A model generated the notes under the pieces. That model had not been told where the DNA came from. It was given only the letters and a program-made list of their open reading frames with translations, and searched no databases. Below, in pieces: positions 39,978 through 48,255 of a DNA stretch of 52,093 bases. This DNA is from Lentzea flava (lineage in GTDB: Bacteria; Actinomycetota; Actinomycetes; Mycobacteriales; Pseudonocardiaceae), in NCBI RefSeq assembly GCF_014648475.1, contig NZ_BMRE01000053.1:1-52093 (forward strand). The letters run 5' to 3'. How positions within the stretch are numbered: the stretch's first letter is position 1; every line of letters begins with the position of its first letter. The position numbers were made by a program, and so were the translations under genes.

Positions 39978-40694
39978 GTGACGCACCATGAGCACGTGGA
40001 CAAGGGGAACTCGGTTCGATTGCTCGTCGTGGACGACGAGCCGCACATCGCTGACCTGGTCGCGACGGTCGCCCGGTACGAGGGCTGGCAGGCAGCGACC
40101 GCGCTCAACGGTGAGGACGCGCTCAGAGAGGCCGCCGAGTTCCAGCCGGACATCGTCGTGCTCGACCTCATGCTGCCTGACCTGGACGGATTCACTGTTC
40201 TTGATCGAATGCGGGCGACCGGGGCGATGGTGCCCGTGGTGTTCCTGACAGCTCGTGACGGCACCGCGGACCGTGTGGCGGGACTCACGCGCGGCGGCGA
40301 CGACTACCTCGTGAAGCCGTTCTCGGTGGAGGAGCTGATGGCCAGGCTTCGCGCCGTGCTGCGCCGTTCGACAGGTCCGTCGTGGAAGCGCTCCGTGCTG
40401 AAGGTCGCCGACCTGGTGATGGACGAGGACACGCGCGAGGTCCGCCGCGGCGGCAGGCTCGTGACCCTCACCCCGACCGAGTACGAGCTGCTCAGGTACC
40501 TGATGCGCCGCTCGCCCGCCGTCCTGACGAAGGCCCAGATCCTCGACCACGTGTGGGAGTACGACTTCGGCGGCCGCTCGAACGTGGTCGAGCTGGTCAT
40601 CTCCCACCTGCGCCGCAAGCTCGACGACGGCCGCGAGCCGTTGATCCACACCGTGCGCGGTGTGGGGTACGTGCTCCGCCGAGCCGCGGAATGA
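39978..40694 (+). CDS. OmpR-family response regulator
   Basis: 238 aa from the GTG at 39978 (GGGG about 6 nt upstream; GTG 39996 is an alternative). Receiver domain with acidic D19-D20, phospho-acceptor D63 (VVLDLMLPD) and K near KPF; then a winged-helix DNA-binding domain ending GVGYVLRRAAE. It overlaps the histidine kinase gene by ATGA. It is divergent from the flavohaem/FMN/ApbE genes, which are plausible targets. Confidence 0.93.
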   Translation: MTHHEHVDKGNSVRLLVVDDEPHIADLVATVARYEGWQAATALNGEDALREAAEFQPDIVVLDLMLPDLDGFTVLDRMRATGAMVPVVFLTARDGTADRVAGLTRGGDDYLVKPFSVEELMARLRAVLRRSTGPSWKRSVLKVADLVMDEDTREVRRGGRLVTLTPTEYELLRYLMRRSPAVLTKAQILDHVWEYDFGGRSNVVELVISHLRRKLDDGREPLIHTVRGVGYVLRRAAE

Positions 40695-42085
40695 CCACAC
40701 AGCTCCGCCTCGGCACGAGGCTTGCCCTCGGTCTCGGCGCGCTGGCCCTCGCGGTGTTCGCGATCGTCGGCGCGGTCATGGTCACGTCGATGAAGACGTT
40801 CCTCGACAAGCGGCTCGACGACCAGATGGCCATGAGCCAGACCAGCGCCGCCCACGACGTCGAGTACTACGACAAGGTCACCAAGCTTCCGCCGACCTGG
40901 TACGCCGTCGTCTACAAGGTGCAGGACGGCCGGCTGCAGGCCCAGCCGGGTGAGCAGCAGCCCGAGGACCGGGAGGAGTTCGACGACCTCGCGAAGAAGG
41001 CGCTGACCACCGAACAGTTCTCGACCGAGTACCTGCGCGGCCAGGGCAAGTTCCGGCTGCGCGCGTGCCCGATCAAAGCGAACGAGATCGTGCTGGTCAG
41101 CGCCGCTCCCATGGACGACAGGGACGGCACCATCTCGCAGCTGATCACCGTCATCGTGATCGCGTTCCTGGCCGCGCTGGTCACGCTGGTCGTCGGCGGT
41201 CAGGCACTGCTGCGGCGGGGCCTGCGACCGCTGTCGGACATGGCCGACACCGCGCACGACATCTCCTCGCAGGACCTGACCGACTCGGCCGACCTCACCG
41301 TGCGCGTCGACGGCAACGGCGGCGGCGTCGAGGTCGACGAGCTGCGCGAGGCGTTCAACAAGATGCTCGCGCACATCGACACCTCACTGGCCGCGCGCAC
41401 TGCAGCAGAGCAACGGCTACGCCGGTTCATCGCCGACGCGTCCCACGAGCTGCGCACGCCGTTGACGTCGTTGCGCGGCTATGCGGACCTCTTCCGGTAC
41501 GCGGCGGCCAACGAACCGGGCGAACGCGAGAAGCACCTGGAGAAGCTGCGCTCGGAGGCGGCACGGATGAGCGTGCTGCTCGACGACCTGTTGTTGCTGG
41601 CACGCCTGGACTCCGCGGAGTCGGAGCCACCGCTGCGTCCGGAGGAGCTGGACCTGGCGGCGATCGCGGAGGCCGCCGCCGACGCGTTCCGCGCGGCCCG
41701 TCCGTCGCACCCGTTGGAGGTCGACGCCGACACGGTGATCATGCGCGCGGACGCGACCAGGCTGCGGCAGGTGCTCGACAACCTGCTGACCAACGCTGCC
41801 GTGCACACCCCTGCGGGCACCTCGGTGTCGTTGCAGGTGACGGCGTCGAACGGCTGGGCGGTGGTGAAGGTGAGCGACACCGGCCCCGGAATTCCGGAGG
41901 CCGACCAGGCGAGGATCTTCGACCGGTTCTACCGCGTCGACGACTCGCGCAACCGCCAGCGCGGCGGCAGCGGCCTGGGTCTCGCCGTGGTGCAGTCGCT
42001 GGTCCAGGCCCACGGCGGCACGATCGAGCTGACCAGCCGGCCGGGGTCGACGGTCTTCACCATCCGTCTCCCCCGGCGGCGCTAG
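40691..42085 (+). CDS. Sensor histidine kinase
   Basis: 464 aa. Two membrane helices (about 11-33 and 150-170) enclose a ~115-residue extracytoplasmic sensor. A HAMP domain follows, then HisKA with H252 (IADASHELRTPLTS) and HATPase_c with N, G1 (DTGPGIPE), F and G2 (GSGLGLAVV) boxes. It phosphorylates the response regulator encoded just upstream. The signal is unknown. Its stop is 1 nt from that of the convergent aldo/keto reductase gene. Confidence 0.93.
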   Translation: MTTQLRLGTRLALGLGALALAVFAIVGAVMVTSMKTFLDKRLDDQMAMSQTSAAHDVEYYDKVTKLPPTWYAVVYKVQDGRLQAQPGEQQPEDREEFDDLAKKALTTEQFSTEYLRGQGKFRLRACPIKANEIVLVSAAPMDDRDGTISQLITVIVIAFLAALVTLVVGGQALLRRGLRPLSDMADTAHDISSQDLTDSADLTVRVDGNGGGVEVDELREAFNKMLAHIDTSLAARTAAEQRLRRFIADASHELRTPLTSLRGYADLFRYAAANEPGEREKHLEKLRSEAARMSVLLDDLLLLARLDSAESEPPLRPEELDLAAIAEAAADAFRAARPSHPLEVDADTVIMRADATRLRQVLDNLLTNAAVHTPAGTSVSLQVTASNGWAVVKVSDTGPGIPEADQARIFDRFYRVDDSRNRQRGGSGLGLAVVQSLVQAHGGTIELTSRPGSTVFTIRLPRRR

Positions 42086-42086
42086 C

Positions 42087-43115
42087 TCATTCCGCCTGCG
42101 AGCTGGTCGCCCACAGGTCGATGCCCGACTCGACGGCGTACTTGTCGATCTCGGCGAGTTCGTCGTCGGTCAGCGGCGGCGCCTGCAGTGCGGCGAGGTT
42201 CTGCTCCAACTGCCCGACCGACGAGGCACCGATCAACGCCGACGTGACGCGCGGGTCGCGGATCGTCCACGTCAGCGCGAGCTGGGCCAGCGACTGCCCG
42301 CGCGACTTCGCGATGTCGTTGAGAGCGCGGATCCTGCCGAGGTTCTCCTCGGTGAGCAGGTCGGTCGACAGCGACTTGCCCTGCGCGGCACGGGAGTCCT
42401 CGGGGATCCCGTTGAGGTAGCGGTCGGTCAGCATGCCCTGCGCGAGCGGCGAGAACGCGATGCAGCCCGCGCCGACCTCCTCCAGGGTGTCCAGCAGCTC
42501 CGGCTCGATCCAGCGGTTGAGCATCGAGTACGACGGCTGGTGGATCAGCAACGGCACACCCGCGGACCTGAGCAGCTCGGCCGCCTCACGCGTCTTCGTC
42601 GGCGAGTAGGACGAGATGCCGACGTAGAGCGCCTTGCCCTGCTGCACCGCGGAGACGAGCGCGCCCATCGTCTCCTCCAGCGGCGTCTCCGGGTCGAACC
42701 GGTGCGAGTAGAAGATGTCGACGTAGTCGAGGCCCATCCTGCTCAGCGACTGGTCGAGCGAGCTGAGCAGATACTTGCGGCTGCCCCACTCCCCGTACGG
42801 ACCCGGCCACATGTCGTAGCCCGCCTTGGTCGAAATGACCAGCTCGTCGCGGTACGGCCTGAGATCATCCTTCAGGATCTGCCCGAACGTGATCTCCGCC
42901 GAACCATAGGGCGGACCGTAGTTGTTGGCGAGGTCGAAGTGCGTGACACCGAGGTCGAACGCCCTCCGCGCGATGCCGCGGCCCAGCTCGTACGGCCGGT
43001 CACCGCCGAAGTTGTGCCACAGACCGAGCGAGATGGCAGGCAGCTTGAGACCGCTGCGGCCCGTCCGCCGGTACGTCATCTGGTCGTAGCGCGCGCTATC
43101 CGCGAGGTAGGACAT
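42087..43115 (-). CDS. Aldo/keto reductase, L-glyceraldehyde-3-phosphate reductase-like
   Basis: 342 aa. Catalytic residues are D and Y in FDLANNYGPPYGSAE, K in ISTKAGYDMWPGPYGEWGSRK and H in YSHRFDPETP. The last segment and the NRWIEPELLDTLEE region are characteristic of the YghZ/GPR subgroup that reduces glyceraldehyde-type carbonyls with NADPH. The ATG at 43115 lacks a clear ribosome site and shares bases with the divergent start at 43114; ATG 43079 is an alternative. Confidence 0.88.
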   Translation of the reverse strand: MSYLADSARYDQMTYRRTGRSGLKLPAISLGLWHNFGGDRPYELGRGIARRAFDLGVTHFDLANNYGPPYGSAEITFGQILKDDLRPYRDELVISTKAGYDMWPGPYGEWGSRKYLLSSLDQSLSRMGLDYVDIFYSHRFDPETPLEETMGALVSAVQQGKALYVGISSYSPTKTREAAELLRSAGVPLLIHQPSYSMLNRWIEPELLDTLEEVGAGCIAFSPLAQGMLTDRYLNGIPEDSRAAQGKSLSTDLLTEENLGRIRALNDIAKSRGQSLAQLALTWTIRDPRVTSALIGASSVGQLEQNLAALQAPPLTDDELAEIDKYAVESGIDLWATSSQAE

Positions 43116-44823
43116 GGTGCACACGATGTCACGTCCTGGTGAGACGGAGCAGGAGCTGAGGCGTGCCGCCGAGGCCGGCGAGGTGCTCGATCTCTCGCGG
43201 CGCGGCGACAACACCCTCCCCGCGAAGGCGATCCGCGACCTGCTTAGGGCCGGAGACGTTGATCCCCGCGGAGTGAGGGTGCATGGAGCACGCGTCACTG
43301 GTCGTCTCGATCTCATCGATCTCCACCTCCAGACATCGCTGGAACTGGACAAGTGCATGTTCGAGGAGACGCCAGCCGTCTGCGACGCCGAACTCCGTTC
43401 CCTGACATTCGACAGATCCACGCTGCCGAGCCTCGATGCCGCCGGACTGCGCGTTCGCTACTTCGGGATGCGGAACGCCCGAACACAGTCGTTGAACCTC
43501 GACAACGCATCGATCGACGGCCCGCTGCTAATCCACGGGAGCAGCGTCGGCCTGATGTACGGGCGGGGCTTGCGGGTCAACCGAGCCGTGGCCGCGAGCG
43601 GGCTGTATGCCACGACACTCTGGCTCGACGGCTGCGATATCGGCGGCGATCTTCAGCTGTACAAGGCCGTGATCGTCAACGAGTCAGGTGGGGCGTTGCT
43701 CGCCAACAGCGCCAGGGTTGGTGGCGCCATCTTCCTCGACGAGGTCTTCATCAAGGCAGGTGGTAGCGGCACCGCAGTTCGACTCATAGAGGCTTCGGCC
43801 GGCAGCCTGCTGATGAGACGCGCAGTAGTGCGCAGCTGGGAGGAAACCGCGATCAATCTCGACGGCGCACAGTTCCGCCAGGAAGTGCGGCTTGACGACG
43901 GATTCGACGTGCTCGCTCACCATGCCTCCGATTGCGCGATTCGGATGGTTGATACGCATACCGGCGCCGGTCTTGGCGTCAGAGGCAGTGTTCGAAACCA
44001 CGGTGGTCAAGCTCTGGTGCTGAACAAGGCGGTGATAGGCGCGAGCGTCGTGGTCACCGACACCGTCATCGAAGCTGCCAGTCGAAGGGCTGCGGTGGAG
44101 GTCAGCGACACCAGCGTGAACAGCGAACTGGCGTTCCGTCCGACAAAGTTGATCAATAACGGAACGGGCCCTGAGCTCAGTCTCGTCCGTACCAAGGTCG
44201 GAGATGCGCTCAGCCTCAATGTGCCAGCACTGCTGGAGACGGAAGACTTCGTCCTGACCATCAACGGCCTCACCTATCCCGAGCCCCCATCCAACACCAG
44301 CGCATGGCTCAAGATGCTGAACACTCACACGGCCGGGTACGAAGCCCAGCCGTACCAACAACTTGCCGCCGTCCATCGCGCCGCTGGCCACGAACACACC
44401 GCACGAAAGGTCCTGATTGCCCAGCAGCGAGATCTGCGACGGAGAGGCGACCCCGGCAACAAGCTGTGGCACTGGTTCCTCGGCGTCACCCTCGGCTACG
44501 GCTACAAACCGTCCAGAGCCGTCGCCGGCCTGCTGATCACCTTCGTCCTCGCGCTCTGTCTCGTGTGGACAGCGGGAGAGTTCAACGGCCTGACCCCGGC
44601 CAAAGATCGCCCAGCTGACGCCTGTTCACCGGTGAACAGAATCAGTCTTGCGGCGGATCTCGCGATCCCGCTCGTCAAGCTCGGAGGCACACCGAGATGC
44701 GAACTGGCGAACGGACCAGCCGGACAGTGGGCGACAGGAGCAGGCTGGGTGGTGCAGATCCTCGGCTGGTCTTTCGCCACGCTGAGTGTCGCGGGCTTTA
44801 CCGGACTCGTTCGCAAAAGCTGA
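43114..44823 (+). CDS. Membrane-anchored beta-helix-like protein, function unknown
   Basis: 569 aa. Residues 30-400 read as a long repetitive beta-solenoid (LRSLTFDRSTLPSLDAAGLRV, LNLDNASIDGPLLIHGSSV, DGCDIGGDLQLYKAVI) like bactofilin/pentapeptide-type helices. A helical segment follows (YQQLAAVHRAAGHEHTARKVLIAQQRDL), then two hydrophobic helices near 470-490 and 545-562. Homologues are often labelled membrane-associated oxidoreductase, but no cofactor site is visible. GC is somewhat lower than in neighbours. Start codons at 43114, 43117 or 43126 are all possible and overlap the divergent reductase gene. Last gene before the element junction. Confidence 0.75.
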   Translation: MVHTMSRPGETEQELRRAAEAGEVLDLSRRGDNTLPAKAIRDLLRAGDVDPRGVRVHGARVTGRLDLIDLHLQTSLELDKCMFEETPAVCDAELRSLTFDRSTLPSLDAAGLRVRYFGMRNARTQSLNLDNASIDGPLLIHGSSVGLMYGRGLRVNRAVAASGLYATTLWLDGCDIGGDLQLYKAVIVNESGGALLANSARVGGAIFLDEVFIKAGGSGTAVRLIEASAGSLLMRRAVVRSWEETAINLDGAQFRQEVRLDDGFDVLAHHASDCAIRMVDTHTGAGLGVRGSVRNHGGQALVLNKAVIGASVVVTDTVIEAASRRAAVEVSDTSVNSELAFRPTKLINNGTGPELSLVRTKVGDALSLNVPALLETEDFVLTINGLTYPEPPSNTSAWLKMLNTHTAGYEAQPYQQLAAVHRAAGHEHTARKVLIAQQRDLRRRGDPGNKLWHWFLGVTLGYGYKPSRAVAGLLITFVLALCLVWTAGEFNGLTPAKDRPADACSPVNRISLAADLAIPLVKLGGTPRCELANGPAGQWATGAGWVVQILGWSFATLSVAGFTGLVRKS

Positions 44824-44885
44824 CGAACTGTCACGTCGAATTGAGACGAGGGCCCGCCCACCTGGGCGAACCCTCGTTGTACAAG

Positions 44886-44932
44886 AGCCGGCGAGGGGAA
44901 TCGAACCCCTAACCTTTCGCTTACAAGGCGTA
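44886..44932 (-). tRNA. 3'-half fragment of tRNA-Thr(UGU): element attachment site
   Basis: On the minus strand a complete T arm (AGGGG-TTCGATT-CCCCT, 44894-44910), variable loop, anticodon loop CTTGTAA (anticodon TGT at 44923-44925) and acceptor 3' strand CGCCGGC plus discriminator are present. The 5' partner GCCGGCG and a D arm are absent: the position where the acceptor 5' strand should be reads CCAGGTA. It is a displaced tRNA 3' end, as left by an integrase that uses tRNA genes. The intact tRNA should lie at the far end of the element, outside the window. Confidence 0.8.
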
Positions 44933-45668
44933 CCAGCACTAGCGCTGTACTTACCTGGTCAAACACCAGCATACAGACGAGCGCAAGTGGCATGTGTGAA
45001 GGGTGAGAAGTGGATCTTCAAAGCCGCTACCCAAGCCCCTGGGACCAACCGATCTCGGGCAGCTCTCAGACCGCAAGCGATCGCCATGCACAACTAAGAC
45101 ACACGGGAAGTTTCTTAGGTTAAGCAAGCATCAATCCGACACATATCATTGCAATGCAACCTCAATAATCAGTGCCCAAAATTCAGTCCGACCCAAACGG
45201 TTATGCATGTGCGCACCTGCGTAGCAATGTGTTTTCAATCACTGTATCTAGGCGCAACTCGGCGCCTCGGACAAACACAGGTTGTCGCCAAGGCTTGACT
45301 AACCGTTCCATCTGCGCAAGTAAGCGCATTGTAGTCATTCGCACGCAGACGACTCGCCGTATTGCTCCTCGACGGACATCTCGCGCCGATCTTTCCCCTT
45401 GCGTCACATGATCTTTGATGGTTCAACCATGTTATCCGTGGCTGGTTACGCCGCGGCAACGAACTACCTCCCGCCGACGTAACAGGACAGAACGGACGGG
45501 TCGAACGCATACCCGTTCGGCGCAGTTGCCTACGTCACTACGCGCGTCGACGGTTGGTTTCGTCAGGTACTTCCGTTAACGCAATCGTTGAGCCCTGTCC
45601 AGCTGCGCACGTAGGGTCGTGATCGTGAACGGGGAACGTTCCGTACACGAATCGGCCTGGGGGTTTGG
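44933..45668. other. Non-coding, lower-GC leader of the element
   Basis: About 735 nt with no convincing gene and GC well below the flanks. Features seen: ATGGTTCAACCAT (45418-45430), a perfect 13-nt palindrome, and CGAACG-N6-CGTTCG (45502-45519), both candidate operators for the XRE repressor encoded next. Short frames here lack ribosome sites and codon bias. It may hold attP-side binding sites, promoters or a replication origin. Confidence 0.5.
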
Positions 45669-45908
45669 ATGGCTGCACAGGTGCGTATCCGCACGGGTGC
45701 GCTGGAGAGAATCGGAAACGCGCAAGGCCTGAGATCCAGGTATGCGCGCGCCAAGCACCTCGGTGTCGCTCAGTCCACGGTCGGTCGGGTGCTCGACGGC
45801 GAGCAGCTGCCGGGTAACTCCTTAATCGCCGCTACGTTGAGCAAGCTCCACGTCTCGTTTGAGGACGTGTTCGAGGTCGACGGGACGGACAACGGAGCCG
45901 CCGCGTGA
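45669..45908 (+). CDS. Small XRE/Cro-type DNA-binding regulator
   Basis: 79 aa, ATG at 45669 with GGGGG 5 nt upstream. Helix-turn-helix at about residues 24-55 (RYARAKHLGVAQSTVGRVLDGEQ), followed by ATLSKLHVSFEDVFEV, the usual end of phage Cro/CI-like proteins. It probably controls the early genes of the element. It overlaps the YqaJ gene by GTGA. Confidence 0.8.
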   Translation: MAAQVRIRTGALERIGNAQGLRSRYARAKHLGVAQSTVGRVLDGEQLPGNSLIAATLSKLHVSFEDVFEVDGTDNGAAA

Positions 45909-46795
45909 AGGCTCCCGCTGTACGTGTCGGCTCGTTCGAGCCTGGTTCTCGCGAATGGAACGCGGTTCGGTCAATGGGCCTTGGGGGCTCAGAGATCGCC
46001 GCAGTTATGAATGTCTCGCCGTATGAATCGGTATTCTCTCTGTGGAATAGGAAACGGGGCCTCATCGCCTCGGCGCCGAGCAATGATGCGATGCGCCGTG
46101 GTCACCGGCTTGAGTCCGTCATCGCCGAGTGGTTCGCCGAGCAGCATCCCGAGTACCGCGTGCGCCGCACCGGCATGCGGGCGAACCGCCAACGGCCGTG
46201 GCAGCTCGCGACGCCGGACCGGATGCTGACCGGGCTCGGTGAGCGGTCCCTGCTGAAGATCAAGACCGCTGCCGACTTGTTCGAGTGAGGTCGGCGCGGC
46301 ACCGACGAGGTTCCGAGCTACGTCCGGTGTCAGGTCATGTGGCAGCTCGACGCGCTCGGCCTGAACCGTGCGCACGTCGCGGTGCTGACCACGAACCTGG
46401 AGTTCCGCGAGTACGTCGTCGAGTGGAACCTCTCCGAGGCCGAGGCCTTGCGCGCCGCCGCGCGCGAGTTCCTCGACTCGGTCGACCGTGGTGTGCGCCC
46501 GGAGATCGACGAGCACCCTGCGACGTATCGAGCGGTGCGTGCGCTGCACCCGGAGATCGACGACACCGAGGTCGAGATCGAGCCGAGGCTCGCCGAGCAG
46601 TACCGGGCTGCGGTCGCCGACCACAAGCGCGCCGAGGCCGTGAAGCTGCAAGCGACGTCCGAGGTGCTCGACGCGCTCGGACGACACCGCCGGGCACTGG
46701 TGAACGGCGAGTCGGTCGCAATCCGGGTGCCTGGTCGCAACGGCGCGGCGCCCTCGCTGCGCCCCTCGCCGGTTCGTGCGGACGTCGCCGCGTGA
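45905..46795 (+). pseudogene. YqaJ-type viral recombinase, interrupted by an in-frame TGA
   Basis: 297 codons counting an internal TGA at codon 128 (46286-46288). Upstream: GGSEIAAVMNVSPYESVFSLW and GHRLE, the N-terminal YqaJ motifs. After the TGA, in the same frame, GRRGTDEVPSYVRCQVMWQLDALG continues the family sequence, where a Trp (TGG) is expected at the stop. The nuclease motif is also altered: D105 is present (TPDRML), but the E-x-K element reads K118-I-K120 (LLKIKT). Both lesions are single G-to-A changes. A second start at 46337 could make the C-terminal half only. YqaJ exonucleases feed RecT-type annealing; no recT is visible. Confidence 0.75.
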
Positions 46796-47001
46796 CCGCC
46801 GATCTCATCGCTGCGGAGGTGCCTGCCGCGTGCTGCGGCGACCACCTCCCCGGCGGCTGCTGCGCGGCCGTCGACTGTGTGCCCTGCTGCCCCGAGTGCC
46901 CGACCTGTCCGACGCTCGCCCGGCTCGACCCTGCCGAGCGAGCCGCCGAGGTCGCCCGGCATCACCACCTGCTCGCCGACCTCGGCGAGTGGGCTCGCTA
47001 A
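46792..47001 (+). CDS. Small cysteine-rich protein
   Basis: 69 aa, GTG start overlapping the YqaJ stop (GTGA). Nine cysteines fall within 27 residues (CCGDHLPGGCC, VDCVPCC, CPTCP), followed by an HHHL-containing helix. It probably binds zinc or an iron-sulfur centre. Similar short Cys-rich peptides occur in actinophage early regions; no function is known to me. Confidence 0.6.
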   Translation: MTADLIAAEVPAACCGDHLPGGCCAAVDCVPCCPECPTCPTLARLDPAERAAEVARHHHLLADLGEWAR

Positions 47002-47035
47002 CTCGACCACAACCCACCGCGATGGGAGGTACTTC

Positions 47036-47374
47036 GTGACTGATCAGCTTCAGCTCGGCCTCGCCGACCGCAAACAGGGCCAAGAGGCCAACCTCGCCGC
47101 CGCTGTCGCCGCGCACCGTCGCCATCGCGAGGCCGCCGAGGTCGTGCTCGACGAGTTGGTCGCCTCGGGTCAGCCGTTCACCGCCGAGGACATCCGGCGC
47201 GGCATCCCGACAGGAATCGAGGCGCACTCGCCGAACGTGCTGCCGAGCCTGATCGGCACGTGGGCCGCTCGCCGCCGGATCGTGCCGTGCGGCGAGTACC
47301 GCAGCCGACGACGCAGTCGGCGAGCGAGCCGTAACCGCGTCTGGGTCGCGAACCCCGCGCAGTCGGCCGCCTAG
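47036..47374 (+). CDS. Phage-type winged-helix-like small protein
   Basis: 112 aa from the GTG at 47036 (GGGAGG 6 nt upstream). Helical N-terminus (GLADRKQGQEANLAAAVAAHRRHREAAEVVLDEL), then LVASGQPFTAEDIRRGIP and SPNVLPSLIGTWAARRRIV, a winged-helix-like arrangement, and a basic tail (RSRRRSRRASRNRVWV). Comparable proteins sit next to replication genes of actinophages. Possible DNA-binding accessory protein. Confidence 0.65.
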   Translation: MTDQLQLGLADRKQGQEANLAAAVAAHRRHREAAEVVLDELVASGQPFTAEDIRRGIPTGIEAHSPNVLPSLIGTWAARRRIVPCGEYRSRRRSRRASRNRVWVANPAQSAA

Positions 47375-47466
47375 CCGCTCACACCCACATCCCACGAAGT
47401 CCGTCGTCATCTTGCGGCGGGCGCGATGGCGCACGCCCGCGCTCGCCGCTTCCTGGGGGATTCACC

Positions 47467-47692
47467 GTGACCATCAGCTCTACCGGTGTGCCCGCCGAGC
47501 CGAGGCTGCTCGACGCGCTTGCCGTCGAGGCCGCCCTCGTCGGCCGCCGTCCGCTCGACCAGTTGCAGCCCGCCGAGGCTGCCGAGGTGATGCGCATCCT
47601 GTGCCGCCGAGCAGGCAAAACAGGCCCCGATCGCCGTCATGACCGCCGGCCCTACGGCGCCCGAGGCGCACCTGCGAGGTGCGTCCGCGTGA
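47467..47692 (+). pseudogene. Small element gene with an apparent +1 frameshift
   Basis: A GTG at 47467 with GGGGGA upstream begins MTISSTGVPAEPRLLDALAVEAALVGRRPLDQLQPAEAAEVMRILC. From about 47600 third-position GC bias moves to the next frame, which reads AEQAKQAPIAVMTAGPTAPEAHLRGASA and stops at 47690-47692, overlapping the GTG of the next gene (GTGA). Read without a shift, the first frame runs straight into the next protein. The likely original is a separate gene of about 75 codons. A natural frameshift or a base-call error would look the same. Confidence 0.4.
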
Positions 47693-48255
47693 GCCGCGAA
47701 CACGCACGCATCCTGACCGCGATTTGGCGTGACGACGACTTCCGCGCCCTCTCGCCCGAGGCACAGCGGCTGTACTTCCTGCTGCTCTCGCAGCCGACCA
47801 TCAACCAGGCCGGAGTCCTGCCGCTCACGGTGAGCAGGTGGGCGCGCGGCTGCTCGGCAACCAGCGTTGCCGACATCGAGGCCGCGCTCGCCGAGCTGGA
47901 CCGCGCCCGGTTCGCCGTGGTCGACGCCGACACCGACGAGGTGCTCGTGCGGGCGTTCCTGCGCAAGGACGGCGTAGCCAAGCAACCCAACGTGCTCAAG
48001 GCCGCGTTCCGGTACGCCCTCGCGGTCGAGTCGCCGAGGCTGCGCGCCGTGCTCGCCGCCGAGCTGCGGCGCCTCGATCACGTGCACGCCGACGCGGTCG
48101 CCGACACCCTCGACGGCACTTCCACCTACCACCAGACGGAACCCACGAGCTCACGTTCGACCTCGTCCTCGCCTACCCCTGATGAACCCCCCGTCGGAAG
48201 GGTTCGCCGAACCCTTCGCCGAAGGGTTCCCGTCAAACGCGGGGGTAGGGGGTAA
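47689..48255 (+). CDS. Phage replication-type helix-turn-helix protein
   Basis: 188 aa from the GTG at 47689 (GAGG about 9 nt upstream). It opens with SREHARILTAIWRDDDFRALSPEAQRLYFLLLSQP and LPLTVSRWARGCSATSVADIEAALAELD, a winged-helix domain typical of actinophage replication proteins. RAFLRKDGVAKQPNVLKAAFR follows. Coding bias moves to the -1 frame after about 48130 (THELTFDLVLAYP, stop 48180-48182), which would end with TGATG against the next gene. The annotated 3' end may therefore be wrong. Confidence 0.7.
   Translation: MSREHARILTAIWRDDDFRALSPEAQRLYFLLLSQPTINQAGVLPLTVSRWARGCSATSVADIEAALAELDRARFAVVDADTDEVLVRAFLRKDGVAKQPNVLKAAFRYALAVESPRLRAVLAAELRRLDHVHADAVADTLDGTSTYHQTEPTSSRSTSSSPTPDEPPVGRVRRTLRRRVPVKRGGRG

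Noticed and set aside
44886..44990. A complete functional tRNA-Thr gene
   Set aside because: The expected 5' acceptor strand and D arm are absent at the correct distance; only the 3' half can fold.
44786..45097. 103-codon plus-strand frame containing ARGIEPLTFRLQG
   Set aside because: This is the typical false translation across the antisense of a tRNA T arm and anticodon region; it has no ribosome site and runs through the tRNA fragment.
45003..45668. Several short frames (60-90 codons) in the element leader
   Set aside because: Lower-GC DNA with no ribosome sites, no codon bias and overlapping frames on both strands; treated as non-coding.
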